Source of the DNA: Notospermus geniculatus
Taxonomy: Eukaryota > Nemertea > Pilidiophora > Heteronemertea > Lineidae
Direction: 5' to 3'
Assembly (NCBI GenBank): GCA_002633025.1
Contig: NMRB01000656.1
Span: 92,398 to 156,397 of the forward strand
DNA: 64,000 bases
Shown: positions 41,651 to 54,416 of the stretch, in pieces
How the letters are laid out: the number at the start of each line of letters is the position of its first letter
How positions within the stretch are numbered: the stretch's first letter is position 1
Program-made: the position numbers and the translations under genes
The notes under the pieces: generated by a model
The model's input: the letters and a program-made list of their open reading frames with translations, nothing else
Database searches by the model: none
Told to the model about the DNA's origin: nothing

Positions 41651-41988
41651 TAGGGGCCGTCTCAAAATTGTTTTGATGCCAAAAAAGACGAAGTGACTTC
41701 GTCGGGGGAGGGGGGGGGTTCTCGATTTGGGGAAGCCCACGTCATCTTTTTTGAAAAATTTGGCATCACTCTTTTTGACAGGAGAATGACTTTTTTATAT
41801 GCAGTCTTCAGAAAGGAACAAGGTTTACTAGTGTCTTCACATGTTTTTCTTTATCATCTTTCCATGCCTAACGTCCCTACATGGATGAAGCCAATGTCAA
41901 GTGCCCACTTCATCTTTTCAAGGGGAGGGGAAAAGATGAAGTCACTTCGTCTTTTTTGGAATCAATGTAATTTTGAGACGGCCGCTTA
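41651..41988. mobile_element. Fold-back element, TAGGGGCCGTCTCAAAATT ends
   Basis: Ends TAGGGGCCGTCTCAAAATT and AATTTTGAGACGGCCGCTTA, plus inner AAAAAAGACGAAGTGACTTC and inverse. Confidence 0.87.
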
Positions 41989-42337
41989 CTGTTCGAGGAA
42001 ATAAACAAGACAACAAACAGAATTGCATCGGTTGTTAACAGGTAGTCGATCCAGGTGCAAAGAGGAAAAAGTGTCTTTTCGGATTTGAGGAGAAACCGCA
42101 GGTATCTCCGTGAAAAATGCGTAAAATTTTTTAAAAATTTAAAAAGCCAGCAAAAATAAAGATGGAAAATAAAGCAGCGTGAGAGGATATTGCAGGGCAT
42201 ACACATGGTGTAGTAAAAAGGTATAGCGGTTTGAATACCTCTAGAAAGAAACAGTTAGAGGAAACTAGGGACAGAGCAAATTGGTGGAGGATGATGCAGG
42301 CAAAGCCATGGTCGACAATCGTCGTCTACACCAAAAT

Positions 42338-42854
42338 TAGTGAGGTTTCGCAAATCTGACGAAACAAGAAGTACGAAATACGAAATTGGACTTCATTTCC
42401 ATGACGTAATGTATTTCAGGACATGGTTGGTACCACAACTATCGCCTGCTGCAAGAGGGTCTTTTATTAGCATTTGACGTTAGACCGATAGAGTTTCGGT
42501 GTATATTAAACATCGAAATTTATCTTTCGTGTCCACTTCGTAGATACACGAAGTGGAAATTTAAAAATCCAAGATGCACCATAACTCTCTCGGTCTTACA
42601 TGACATGCTAAAAGACGCACTGGCAGGAGGGACATTTGTGGTAGCAATCACCTCCAGAAATACATATTCACAAAGCTCCCGTACTTTTAAGGGTACGCAA
42701 ATCCTTTGTCAGGCTGATAGTGAACAATAGGTTGTCCGCAAAAGGACAATAGTTTGCGCACTCCCGTAAGTTATGGGAGCTTCGTGAATAAGGTCCCTGG
42801 AAATTAAGTCGAAGTTCGTACTTCGTGTTTCGTCATATTTGCGAAACCTCACTA
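42338..42854. mobile_element. Fold-back family C element, copy 3, with nested fold-back
   Basis: Both ends present. Inside the right arm, 42,662-42,797 is another hairpin (TATTCACAAAGCTCCCGTA and TACGGGAGC...GTGAATA forms). Confidence 0.9.
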
Positions 42855-43599
42855 CTGCCTCAACAGGCAACGAAAATCGGTGATAGGCTAAGTATGCCGC
42901 AAGCGAGCAAACCGGCCTGGAACAAGTCCGATGTTGATATGTCGATAGACTAGATAGAATTTTCTTTCATTAAGTAGCCCAAGTTGTTTGTCTTGCGAAA
43001 ATAAAGAGCAACAATAACATGCTTATCCGGAAACACAAACCCTAGGCATGAAATGAATACCATGCTCTCCTAAACTACTTTGTTGCAAGAAAAAAATACT
43101 TGGGGTGTAGAGTGCATGCACTACCACACACAAGCTAAGATACAGTAGGTCTGTGTAGGTGTGTAATAGGCCCTGCTATGCCTAGGTAGGCCTATACGTT
43201 AATTGTGTGCACTTTGTGATACTGACAGGCATCGTTACAAGTATCTTTATTTCGATAAAGACCATCACTGGTGTTTACCTGTTCTGTAATTATGACAGAT
43301 GGTAGAAGTAGGCCTATCTTTCTACTTCTGTTCCTATTGAATTGTACATGTACATTGGGTTTTGACTTCTGGGATTTTGACTTGAAAGCGTGCCTGAAGA
43401 CCTGGTGTGGGGTCGAAAATTTACAAATATCGAAGACGACTTGGATTATATTGTTTTACATTGGGTTTTGATGCTAATTATCAGAAAAAAAACCAGGGGC
43501 CATATGTTCATGAAGCCTTCGCAACTTTGCGTGCACGCAAATCTATTGTAAGGCGGTCAGTGAGCAATAGGGCATGTGCAGCCAAATAACAGACTTGCG

Positions 43600-43878
43600 A
43601 TAGGACAGCGGGATCCGGTGCATATTCCCTGTAACTTTAAAAAGAGACAAGAAAAGATGTCACCACGTCCAAAGTTGAGAGCCAGGGGTCATATGCACAA
43701 AACATCTTACGTGAAAAATTCCCTATGTATTGTTTGGTACAATAAATTAAGGGAAATTTTTCACTTAAGATGTTTTGTGCATACGGCCCCAGGCTCTCAA
43801 ATTTGGACGTGGTGACATCTTTTCTTATCTCTTTTTAAAGTTACAGGGAACATGCACCGGATCCCGCTGTCCTGTCTT
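43600..43878. mobile_element. Double fold-back: outer GACAGCGGGATCCGGTGCAT arms, inner ACATCTTA arms
   Basis: Outer arms (43,603-43,690 and 43,790-43,875) pair; inner hairpin at ~43,688-43,790 resembles 61,314-61,421 (CATATGCA, AAACATCTTA, TAAGGGAAATTTT). Confidence 0.88.
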
Positions 43879-44115
43879 ATGCTGACTTAAGTGATGGGAA
43901 AGTGCATTCCGCCACGACAGGTGTCATCTCAGCCCTACTTGAATGGAGTGCTGTCTATACCCAGTCAACTTCACCAGCAGAGATCACACGTCACCAGATC
44001 ATATCGTACATAGATCAATAGTCAGAACACGGAGTCTGAGGCTGTCTGGAGCTTTTCATCAATTTTTGTCGTTTTGAAGACAAAATAAAATTCTCGGCTT
44101 TTTAGCTTCACCCTA

Positions 44116-44350
44116 TAAAGTCTGGCAACATCTATCTTCGACCTAATGGAATGCGGAGGTCATGTAATGTGACAGAGCTTTGCGGTTTATAATCATGCCT
44201 GTCGATCACTTGTGGTCGTTCCCCGATTGTTCGCGTTGTCCACCGGTCATTCAATAGCCGCGTGTGATTAAAGGTCCGTGGAAAATCCAACGATCAATTT
44301 CCTAGCTTCCGCATTCCATTAGATCAAAGATAGATGTTGCCAGACTTTAC
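44116..44350. mobile_element. Fold-back family L element, copy 1
   Basis: Ends TAAAGTCTGGCAACATCTA and inverse; ATGGAATGCGGAGGTCATGT follows. Other copies at 62,943 and 63,347. Confidence 0.9.
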
Positions 44351-44442
44351 TGTATCTTGTCAGCAATAAATACGATTCAATACGTTCACAAAGAATTTTC
44401 GGTTAAATGCAGCTACTATACGAGTGGAAAACCTTTCTACTC

Positions 44443-44857
44443 TTCATTCCACATCCAATTGGCGCGAGGTTTTCGGCTGATATCTCCGCAACGGCTGGGT
44501 CAAAGGGGCTGTTTCACTTTGAATTCAAGATTGCGATTTGTGATCTGTGGGAAAACTGAAAGAGCTGCGATCTTGCAATTTGGAGGGATAATTCTGTGTT
44601 TCAGGCCAATTTAAATGGTACAACAATCAATAACATTTGAAGTAATTTTTTAAGACAATGGGTGTTTGAAGCCTTGAAGTTTCATATCAGAACCACGTTA
44701 TGTCGGCCTTCCGCGAAAAATGAAGATACATGTAGCAGAAAGATACCGACAAGAAAGACAAGTCAATTGATGTAGGCCTATGGTATGTCAAATTTGACCC
44801 AGCCGTTGCGGAGATATCGGCTGAAAACCTCGCGTCAATCGGATGTGGAATGAAGTG
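44443..44857. mobile_element. Fold-back element with 65-base arms
   Basis: TTCATTCCACATCCAATTGG and GATATCTCCGCAACGGCTGG on the left return inverted at 44,793-44,857. The ~285-base centre is not paired. Confidence 0.82.
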
Positions 44858-45239
44858 TACGGGCAAAGGCCAGTCAAATATGCCAAACGAATCAGCGCCG
44901 CCAAAGGTGGAGGATAGAACTAAAACTTTTTTCAAGTGATAACTAAGGAGACTTTTATGCTTGATCAATCTATGCCTACATCAGCGTCTGTACCTATGAA
45001 CTTTGGAGAAAAGATACGACGCAAAGGATTGAGATGTTCGCTGATTCTTTCGCAGTCAAACATCTCTTAACACGTGGATTTAGCAGTTTTGACGTCTGGA
45101 ATGTTACAAACAAGACGTTTTCGGACAGGTTGCAGGCGATTTTAAAGTTGTTGGGTAATGATAGAAAAAAAAGAGTAACTGGATTTTGACTTTAGGTTTC
45201 GAAGGAAAAATGTTGGAAATTATATCATCAGCGAGCATC

Positions 45240-45350
45240 AGACACTGTTACATCAAGCGCTGTTACATTAGGCGCTGTTACATTAGACGGTGTTACATCA
45301 GACGATGTTACATCAGACAGTGTTACATTAGACGGTGTTAGATTAGACCC
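45240..45350. repeat. 14-15-bp minisatellite, ~8 copies
   Basis: Unit TGTTACATCAGACGG / TGTTACATTAGACGG. Confidence 0.9.
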
Positions 45351-45412
45351 TGTACATGAATAACACTGTCATATCAGACCCTTCGTCAAGAAGAACTCGG
45401 GGGTGACAAAAA

Positions 45413-45806
45413 AAGGGAGTTTTCGCAAACCTTACGAAATACGAAGTACGAAATACGAATTTCTACTTCACTTCCGTGATCTAATGCATTTCAGGAGATG
45501 GTTGGCACCATGAAATATCCCTGCTGCCAGTGTGTCATGCAAGACCGAGGGAGTTGTGGTGCATCATGAATTTTTATATTTCCACTTCGTACCTACGAAG
45601 TGGAAATGAAAGACAAATTTCAAAGTTTAATTAACACCGCAACTCCATCAGTCAAACGTCATACGGTGCGCTAAAAGACGGTCTTGCAGCAGGCGATATT
45701 TGTGGCACCAACCATCCCCAGAAATAAATCAGGTCCTTTGAAGTGAACTCCAATTTCGTATTTCGTAGGCTACTTCGTTTTTCGTCAGGTTTGCGAAAAC
45801 ACACTA
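45413..45806. mobile_element. Fold-back family C element, copy 4 (variant ends)
   Basis: Ends GGGAGTTTTCGCAAACC and GGTTTGCGAAAACACAC; same core (ACGAAGTACGAAATACGAA, CCACTTCGTACCTACG). The variant terminus is shared with 50,647. Confidence 0.88.
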
Positions 45807-46668
45807 CATCGTATAACGAAGATCAGACCTAATTTACGACGAACAGATACAATGTAGGAGAAAATGATATGAGAGCTATATGAAGATGCATATCACTATC
45901 GAAGGCAAAATACTGCTGAAGTCGTACAAGTCACAGGACATGTGGAGTAAAATATTTCTGATTCCACATTTGAAGAAGATGAATTCCATTTCGTATCATA
46001 CACTTCCTTGTCACACAAATAATGATTACCAGAGAAACACAGCACGAAGATCGAAAAATTAAGAAATTCCTTTATGCACAATTTTCTACCTCCATTCCAA
46101 GGAGCCCGGGAGAGCAGCACGCTCTGCTAGGCCCTTACGAATAAACCGAATAACATCCCCCTAGACCACTGAGCCAAACACAACGCAACCTGGCTCCTTT
46201 CTAGCGCAAAGCAGCCCGCCGCTTAGCGCAGATGTTCAAATTGCAACAAACGGAAAAGTTTGAAGAAGATCTGTTTCACCTTAAATTGGCGGATGTAATA
46301 GTGCATAAAAAGATTGAGCTACTTTGCAGACAACGCAACTAAAATGTCGAACATAAACCAGTGGGTTGCAGCTCAAATCAAGGTAGGCCTAAGACTCCCG
46401 GGATGCAAGCATTTGGAAGACTTCGGTTGATGGAGGTTCATATCACATCGGCAATGAAACAGGGATAGCAGGGAGGAAGCATCCTACGATTGTATAGTAC
46501 CAGAAGCAGAATGTATCAACCCAAGTTCAAGATAATATTATCTTGAGCCTCAACTTTTCCATTGTCACATCATGCCCTGGCAAACCTGAACAATTGAGAA
46601 GCTGTGGCTCAACCTGAGTTCAAGATACATGTAATCGTCCTTGGTGCATACGGCCCTATAAGTAATAA

Positions 46669-46807
46669 TAGGGAGATTTAGAACTCAAACGATAAACGTA
46701 AACGTTTTGTACCGAAAATGCAATATAAAATCTGGTAAATATGCAGTATGAAAAAATAACGTTGTCGTAAAGTTTACGTTTACCGTTTGATTTCTCAACC
46801 TCCCTAA
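46669..46807. mobile_element. Fold-back family D element, copy 4
   Basis: Complete hairpin; ends TAGGGAGATTTAGAACTC and CAACCTCCCTA. Confidence 0.9.
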
Positions 46808-46861
46808 TGTCGCAATCTTGGATCCATTTTTAAGTTAGCGTTTCTAGTAGGCGATCTATTT

Positions 46862-47452
46862 TAAAGGCGCTGCTCCACGTGACAGTTTTCTTTCGAAAGT
46901 TTGCTGTCAGATGGTCAATTATTGCTGTCAGACAGCAAAAATTGGGCCATGTCGATTTAGAGGAATCGGAGGAATCGAAGGAATCAGAGGAATCGGGCTG
47001 GAAAATCCAGAAAATCACCGTATGATAAAGTATAAAATCATCAGAATAGTTAATTCACAACATTTCATGTGCTATTGAGTTGTTATAATAAACTCATCAA
47101 CATCGAGGTTTGGTGAAAAGAGAGTCTAATGACTTGAGGGCCGAATGCAAACACTTTAGGAGAAAAAGGGCCGAAATGCAAGTTCCACTAAAGCTATTAT
47201 GATATTAACTTGATCACGTGGCTGTATTTATATATTTAGTACATGATAACGGTGTGATCGTTAGTGTATGATGGGTTGAAGACTGAATTTTCCTCTGATT
47301 CCACCGATTCCTCTGATTCCTCTAAATCGACATGGCCCAAAAATTGCTGTCATACAGTCACTAGCTGAACAACTTCCACGGGATAGTCTTTGGATAGTTG
47401 CTATCTGACAGCAAACTTTCGACAGAAAACTGTACGTGGAGCAGCGCCTTTA
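46862..47452. mobile_element. Fold-back family M element, copy 1 (long, compound)
   Basis: Outer ends GGCGCTGCTCCACGTGACAG and inverse; second pair of arms CGATTTAGAGGAATCGGAGG / inverse further in suggests either very long arms or a nested element. Confidence 0.85.
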
Positions 47453-47612
47453 GGCTGTGCATTCTTCATTTCTATTCAAAATCAACATCACAAAATGAAC
47501 GCATCTGAACAGTTAATGGAGAATGCAGTGTTCATTCTTCAGGTTACGGATGATTCGTGCCATAAATCACAAATGACGAGTGGAAAATGAGCTCGTGTGT
47601 AACAAAGGCCTA
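47452..47612. mobile_element. Family E element, copy 11
   Basis: TAGGCTGTGCATTCTTCATT to GAGCTCGTGTGTAACAAAGG; abuts family M, which appears inserted at its left end. Confidence 0.78.
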
Positions 47613-47931
47613 GCATCACTATGTCAGATGATAAAAGTGAAACGGGGTACTTTGCATGCTCGTCGAATTACGCCGCCGGGGACTGCAAATCTACCAAAAA
47701 GCAACGCACAGCCTCTCCAGGAAGACCTTGCGCCCACGTCCTAGTTATTCTTAGATTGGTAAACACGAGCGGAGTCTCTCACACAGAGAACATAAGATCG
47801 CACCTGTTAACAGCATAAAAATGATTCCAAAGAAATCGTTCACGGTTGCAGTTGGTTGTTTCATCATTTTTGCAGGAATGAGTTTCGGATGATATTTAGA
47901 GTTAGGCCCCTACGTGTAGGCAAGTAAGGAG

Positions 47932-48077
47932 TAAGGCCAAGCGCACATTTCGCGGCAAAACTCAATGCAGTAGGGGTGTTTTTAAAGTCGACTGATCCAA
48001 CGTCGTCGACTCGTCATTCAGCCGGGTCAGTCGATTTTAGAAAACACCCCTACGGCAATGAGTTTTGCTTGGCCTAA
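47932..48077. mobile_element. Fold-back element, TAAGGCCAAGCGCACATTT ends
   Basis: Arms pair around GTCGACTGATCCAACGTCG; shared inner AAACTCAATG / CAATGAGTTTTGC and AGGGGTGTTTTTAAA / TTAGAAAACACCCCT. Confidence 0.88.
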
Positions 48078-48253
48078 GGAAGGCAAGAACTAGCAAATAT
48101 TGCCTACATTTCACAGACTCCGAACGTGGGGTACTCCGTCCGAGCGGCCCCAGCATATACATGTACATAGGGCCTAGCTGGGTTTGCTGCATGGAAAGAA
48201 CTCCTAAGCCCTGTTATCTACGAACCTATTTTCCTCCACTCGTCGTTTGTGAT

Positions 48254-48773
48254 TAGTGAGGTTTCGCAAATCTGGCGAAACACGAAGTACGAAATACGAA
48301 ATTCAACTTCATTTCCAGGACCTGATGTATTTCTGGAGATGGTCGCTACCACAAATGTCCCTGCTGCCGGTGCGTCTTTTAGCATATCATGTAAGACCGA
48401 GAGAGTTGGTGCATCTTGAATTTTTAAGTTTCCACTTCCCTGTACGAACTGGAAAGGAAAGATAAATTTCTAAGTTTAATATACATGTACACCGTAACTC
48501 TATCGGTCTAACGTCATACGCTAAAAGACGCTGTTGCAGCAGGCGATATTAGGGAGGTTTCGCAAGCGCCCGGTTGGGCCCTACGACGACGTTTATCTAT
48601 TGTCTGGGTATACCCACACAATAGCTAAACGTCGGCGTAGGGCCTAGCCGGGCGCTTGCGAAACCTCCCTATTTTCAGTACCAACCATCTCCTGAAATGC
48701 ATTACGTCATGGAAATGAAGTTGAATTTCGTATTTCGTACTTCGTGTTTCGTCAGATTTGCGAAACCTCGCTA
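48254..48773. mobile_element. Fold-back family C element, copy 5, with nested fold-back
   Basis: Full ~400-base copy plus a 123-base insertion at 48,550-48,672. Confidence 0.92.
48550..48672. mobile_element. Nested perfect fold-back, TAGGGAGGTTTCGCAAGCG ends
   Basis: Near-perfect hairpin with ends TAGGGAGGTTTCGCAAGCG and inverse; its termini look like a mixture of families D (AGGGAGGTTT) and C (GGTTTCGCAA). Confidence 0.92.
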
Positions 48774-49266
48774 CTATTGACAAATGACAAGTGAGAACGA
48801 GGTTTCATACTCCTCCCAAAACTGCACCTAATGGTCTACAAACTCCAATGCATCAGCTGAGTGTTTTTTTTCTCGATTGAACTTTTATTCTACATACGAA
48901 AGCTGGGTTCATTATTGTTGGCTAAAATCCAGTTTACGATTTTCTATTTCTGTCGAAAATTTGCTTGTAGCGATGATGGGCATTTTGAAGTGCTTATCGA
49001 GGTTAGGCTGCCGTTGGATATCGATAACCAGCCGCAATTTACAGCTACCTGCCGAGATACCTGGTGACCTTCACCTTGACTGATCCTACCTCCCCTCGGA
49101 GATGTAGTCCAAAGGGCGTAGCATGAGACTGAGGAAGTCAGGTACATATTCATGTATACCACAGGTAGGCCTCATCCAAGGTGGTTGCGCCAACGCATCG
49201 CCACCTATTGCAAATTTGAGTAACTACAGGAACAAAAACAACGCCAGTTCTCCACACTACAGGGTG

Positions 49267-49340
49267 GACCAGAGAAAGTGTCCCTCGAACAATAGCATTT
49301 CTATTGTTCCCTATTGTTCGAGGGACACTTTCTCTGGCCT
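49267..49340. repeat. Short perfect inverted repeat
   Basis: GACCAGAGAAAGTGTCCCTC and inverse with a ~10-base loop; the shortest hairpin in the window. Confidence 0.9.
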
Positions 49341-50283
49341 ATAAAGTGATATCAATGGGGATCCTAGCTCGATAGAGGGCAGCACAGCGAAACCCGGTCC
49401 TATACAATGGACGCCTTTTGTGGGGGAAATTGATCAGGACCAGGATGTCAGTTTCATTTCAATAATTTTAACCACTAGTGACACCTATTGAAAAAGTGGG
49501 CTATCGTCCCCATTCATTGATTGCTTGGTGTGATGATTGGGCTTCAGTCCTAACCCGTCAAAATGTCAAATTTAGATGCATAAACATGAGCTTTTGATCC
49601 CATCACCACATAACTCTTCATTCATTGGTAGGTCGCCGCGGTCGGACGCAGAGAGTTCAATTATTGGTTGAACTCTAGAAAATCGCACGCGAAGGAGGCG
49701 TGCGACCCGAAGCCGATGACAGTTGCGGTATTTTCTGAATTCGATTTTGAAGAAAAAATGATGAGTACAAAATAAACCTATGTAATACCGACCAAAAACA
49801 TTTTGAAAACGTGAATAGATACTTTACTCACCATTTCACCTCGTTCAGCCCTCGGAATTACGATGTCCAGTCCGGGCCCCAAAGTTCCACTGGATTCCTT
49901 TCTCCTGGTGGGACATCACATGCGCATGTACAAAATTACGTGCTTCATGCAGATTAGGAACTAGCCTATCTACACCGGTCTAAATAGTCCTATTGAAATT
50001 AATACAACCCTGGGATGCCAAAACCGCCAACTAACTAGGCCTACATGTTCCCTACCACTTTTCTACTTTCCTTTCAACCATTAACAGATTTTTAACAAGG
50101 TTACGAAGGAAGGGCAATGTTTCATAATCTTTTATTCGGCCATTGAAGTTGCGGTAAAGCTATTTGCACCTGAGTTACGAACGCTGGTTACGTGGCCCTA
50201 GGCCTAGGTACACGACGAATTGATGGGTGCAAGTTAACGCGTGCGAATTAGCCGAGTAGGCCTACAATGGTCATCAGTTGTTA

Positions 50284-50413
50284 GGCCAATTCATACTTCC
50301 TCACCGATCCGTCCGCGGAAGGAAAATGCTTTGTTTGGAACCAGCGTTGCGAGAAAATAACAAAGCATTTGCCGTTCCGCATACAAGTCCGCGAGGAAGT
50401 ATGAATTCGACCT
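50284..50413. mobile_element. Fold-back family I element, copy 5
   Basis: GCCAATTCATACTTCCTC ends and inner AAAATGCTTTGTTTGG / AACAAAGCATTTGCC. Confidence 0.87.
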
Positions 50414-50646
50414 TCCATGCCACCCGCAGATGTCAAGAATTGAGCGAGACTATGTGGTCGGTAGGAGCGACATCTTTGAGCACAGTCTTGAACAAGCATC
50501 TTTCATTTCCTCAACGAAATTTCCGAGACAGTACAGACGTTCCATATGATAGGCGGTTCCAATCCGACACGTTTATTGAATACATTCTGCAATGAAGACC
50601 TACACACTTGGGCATTTTTGAACGTCGGTGGTTCCACTTTTGGCAT

Positions 50647-51048
50647 TAGGGAGTTTTCGCAAATCTGACGAAAAACGAAGTACGAAATACGAAATTGGAC
50701 GTCATATCCATGATGTAATGTATTTCGGGAAATGGTTGGTACCACAAATGTCCCTCCTGCCAGTGCGTCTTTTAGCATGTCATGTAAGATCGAAAGAGTT
50801 ATGGCGCATCTTGAATTTTTAAATTTCCAATTCGTAAATCGTATCAACGAAGTGGAAACGAAAGATAAATTTCAAAGTTTAATATACACCGTACCTCTCT
50901 CGTTCTAACGTCATACGCTAAAAGACGCTCTTGCAGCAGGCGATATTTGTGGTACCAGTCATTTCCTGAAATGCATTACGTCATGGATATGACGTCCAAT
51001 TTCGTATTTCGTACTTCGTTTTTCGTCAGATTTGCGAAAACTCCCTAT
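50647..51048. mobile_element. Fold-back family C element, copy 6 (variant ends)
   Basis: Ends TAGGGAGTTTTCGCAAATC and inverse TGCGAAAACTCCCTA; uninterrupted and well preserved, ~400 bases. Confidence 0.93.
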
Positions 51049-51956
51049 TATCATTTACATTGCTGTTTCTGGAGAATGGGGCGCGGCCAAAAAACGAAGC
51101 AATTTTTTCAATATTTCATGTATTTGTCAATATTTTCTGCGAAAAAAGTCAGTACGTCAATCATGGTATCCTGCTGCTCTTTCCGGCACTTCCTAGAAAA
51201 CAATATAAAAATCCTTGAATCAAATACAGTGTTCCGGAGGTGTCATTCCCTGTAACTGATATTATGATAAGCGTTTTGATATCTATTACCTTCATTATTT
51301 GCTCTTACTGCGTCATACCGACAGATCAAAGTCGCCAACTTGCCATTAATAGACAATCGCCCCTGCGATCGATTTGAGTGTCAGATTACCAATTCACTAG
51401 TGCGGTACATTATTAGATGAACGAGTAACTCTAGGAGACTGGTGTTATTGTTACAGCGGCAAGTAACAAGGATGCTGGGTAAGATAATAGTCTATCGATT
51501 GTCTTGTCTTCATTCAGTAAATGGCGACAGAGCGGGAATCGGGATGACACCGTGAGACTGACCTCCAATTAAAGGGGATTCTTTTTTTAAAAATCAGGAA
51601 TACTCCATTTCGGAAGAAGAACTGGTTTTTACCTCGAAATAACCTCAAAACTGGATATAACCTCGAAATAACCTCGAAACTGGATAAAACCTCGAAATTT
51701 TCTGCGTTTTTCCTTCTGGATTTCTTGCCGAGTTCAGTTGACGCTTCCATTGTCCAACTTTTTATTTTGTCGCTGCTGTACAAGTGAAATACGACAAACT
51801 TGTATTCGCTTTGATGCCTAGGCCGATATGAGTGATATTCTTGTTCGATATCCAAGGACCAGTTGAATCAGGTAGGTTGGAGTCAACTTAGGCACTCACT
51901 GGGTGGCTAGTAATTTGCAGTAAGAGTGTCGGTGAAAAGGCAGTGGGTGTTCCATC

Positions 51957-52208
51957 TAATACCCCCATCACACTGAGTTAGTTCTCTGTACGTTCTTGAA
52001 AATTTTGCCGAACGGGCTCAAATCGTGTGCGAACGGAGTAGACGTAGCGGCAACTTTTTACAGTCTTTTTACGAACTTCATGGACGGGAAGGGTGCTCCA
52101 GAACATCGATGCATTATTTGGCCAAGGGTTACACGTTCTAGCCCGTTTTACAATTTTTTAGGACGGGGCAGGACGTTTTGAGAACTACTTCAGTGTGACA
52201 GGCCCTTA
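51957..52208. mobile_element. Family F element, copy 1
   Basis: Starts ACCCCCATCACACTGAG and ends CAGTGTGACAGGCCCTTAA; core GCCCGTTTTACAATTTTTTA. Inverted ends CACACTGA/CAGTGTG. Confidence 0.88.
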
Positions 52209-52249
52209 AAGAATCCTGTCTCTTGTTCGAAGTCAGGTCAAAGTAAAGG

Positions 52250-52490
52250 TACCATCACACTGAAGTACTTTTCGAACCGTCCCGCCCCGCCCTAAAAAAT
52301 CGTAAAACGGGCTAGAACGTGTAACGTACATTACATGTAGGCCAAATACATATAATGGCTCAAAGTTCTGAAGCACCCTTCCCGTCCGAGCCCGTCCGTG
52401 AAGTTCGTAAAAAGACTACGTCTACTCCGTTCGCACACAGTTTGAACCCGTCCGGCAACAATTTCAAGAACTAGCTCAGTACTGGCAGAA
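52250..52490. mobile_element. Family F element, copy 2 (reverse)
   Basis: Reverse orientation of copy 1, 40 bases away, so the pair forms a large inverted repeat. Confidence 0.88.
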
Positions 52491-52532
52491 GATACTGGTG
52501 ACCAAAGGCATACGCCTCTGTCTTACGATAGT

Positions 52533-52798
52533 ACACTGTTAGAAAAAACAGAAGATTGTACAAAATAGTCTGTGCAGCAGAGTTTCAAGCACTTTCGGTA
52601 AATTTACAGAAAGGATTCAGGGTCAAAGGAATATTATGTCATTGCCCGTGACCCTTTGTTTGGAAGGTCCCTCCTTGGTGTAACATAAAACGCAGTTCAT
52701 ATAACTAAAAAAAATGGCTCCTCTGATTTCACAGAAAGTGCTTGAAACTCTGCTGCCAGAAAATTCTGTGAAATTCTTCTGTTTTTTCTAACAGTGTT
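52533..52798. mobile_element. Fold-back element, ACACTGTTAGAAAAAACAG ends
   Basis: Ends ACACTGTTAGAAAAAACAG and inverse; inner GCAGAGTTTCAAGCACTTTC and inverse. Confidence 0.9.
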
Positions 52799-54249
52799 GT
52801 TCCTGGTTACTAGCCGTGGTTACACTACATAGAAATCCCCAGGTTTTTTGACACCCGGGTCTAGCCCAACTCTGAAAAATCCCTCTTCAGGCCCGGTGCC
52901 CGTCAACGCTACTCAAATTTTGTGACGGGACCTAAATTAAGCCCTCCAAAACCCGTTCGAGCTCGGAGGGGATTATTACACCGCGTTTTTAACAGGTGTG
53001 GACAGAAACACGGGTTTTTTATGTAATGTAACAAGGGCTATGGGTTAATCTCATGGGATTATATAACCCACTTGCCAAGGTAAAAATGTTCTGATTAATA
53101 AGAAAAATAATTAGTGGTTAGAGACAAAAGGAAAGTAAAAGAGGAAAATGACTTAGAATTTGGAAAGTGTCCTAATATTTCTGTCCGCCAGTGTACTTTG
53201 TTGCCAATCTGGCCAAACTTTGCTCCACCCAAACCCCACCCCAGTCACGATGAATTCCAAGTAAAATACTGAAGCCATACATAAAAATACAATAAACAGC
53301 TGATGCTGAATAATCCAGCACAAATTTTCGCTCAGAAAAATAAAATGTCTCCACAATCGATAGCGGTGCGGTATCGATCTTAGAGAAGCGCGTCACTTCT
53401 CTAGCATATTACGATATGCTACGTTGCTGGACCACACCCAAAATCGCCATATTGCCTGTGGCATGTTTGGACGGTGTCGTCTGCGCCAGTCAGGTCAAAG
53501 GGTTGCATTCTTGTATAAAATATGTTTACATGGGTTCGTTTGAAAACCTTGTCCGTTTTGGACATCTTATTTCTATGCCCGTGTAGAAGGAGATATGGTC
53601 GCCCACATGAGTGTCCGATGTCTGGCCACCTCTAACCGCGCGCTGAACTTCTCAAGTGATGAAAAGGAGGGCGGCCATTTTTGTCAGCTGAAGTTTCGAC
53701 ATAGTATCATCAGTCCGGTCGAGGTGTTACCACTGGCGAAATATATACATGTAGGTTGGACAGGACACCAGTTTTATCAAGGTGGGGAGGAAGATTGAGT
53801 CACCTTATGCATACTTAAATAATAGTCACCAGCACCTCTCGGACTAATTGGCTTGTCACGTCAACATGATCTACTCGACACGTCTATCCTTACATTCTAT
53901 TGTAAACACTATATTACTTAGATAACATAACACGGGAAAATAGACAAAATCATTAAGATATCACTTCGAATCATCTCAAAATCAATAAGTTACTTTACTC
54001 ATAAGTGCGGTTACTATGGAAACCAATCGTGTTATCATACAGTTTCAGATATCTCTGTCATTTTCCAGGTGAGGCCACAACATGAGTTGATATTTGTAAT
54101 GACCATTATTTTTTCGACCTGTTATTACAAAAAAAGTGCTAGTGGTACATGTTTTTTTTTTCAGTTGAAAATCGAATACTTCCGCATGTGACTTCCCAGA
54201 TGGTATAGGATTTTCTATACTCGAGCCTGGTTGTTGGTTGTGCGTAAAA

Positions 54250-54416
54250 TAGGAGCAGTCAGCCGTGCTTACTGCCAAAAGATGGCAGCAAAGTTCTAGC
54301 CGACCAATACAAAAGAAAATTCTCTTGATTGGTGTTCAATCAAGCATGAATGGGTCCGCTAGGCATTGAATTGGGCCGTAGTGACACCTATTGGTCAACT
54401 TACTGAAACTCCTATT
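54250..54416. repeat. Dispersed repeat family H, copy 2
   Basis: Strongly similar to 36,475-36,650 over its full length (ATAGGAGCAGTCAG to AACTCCTAT). Confidence 0.9.
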
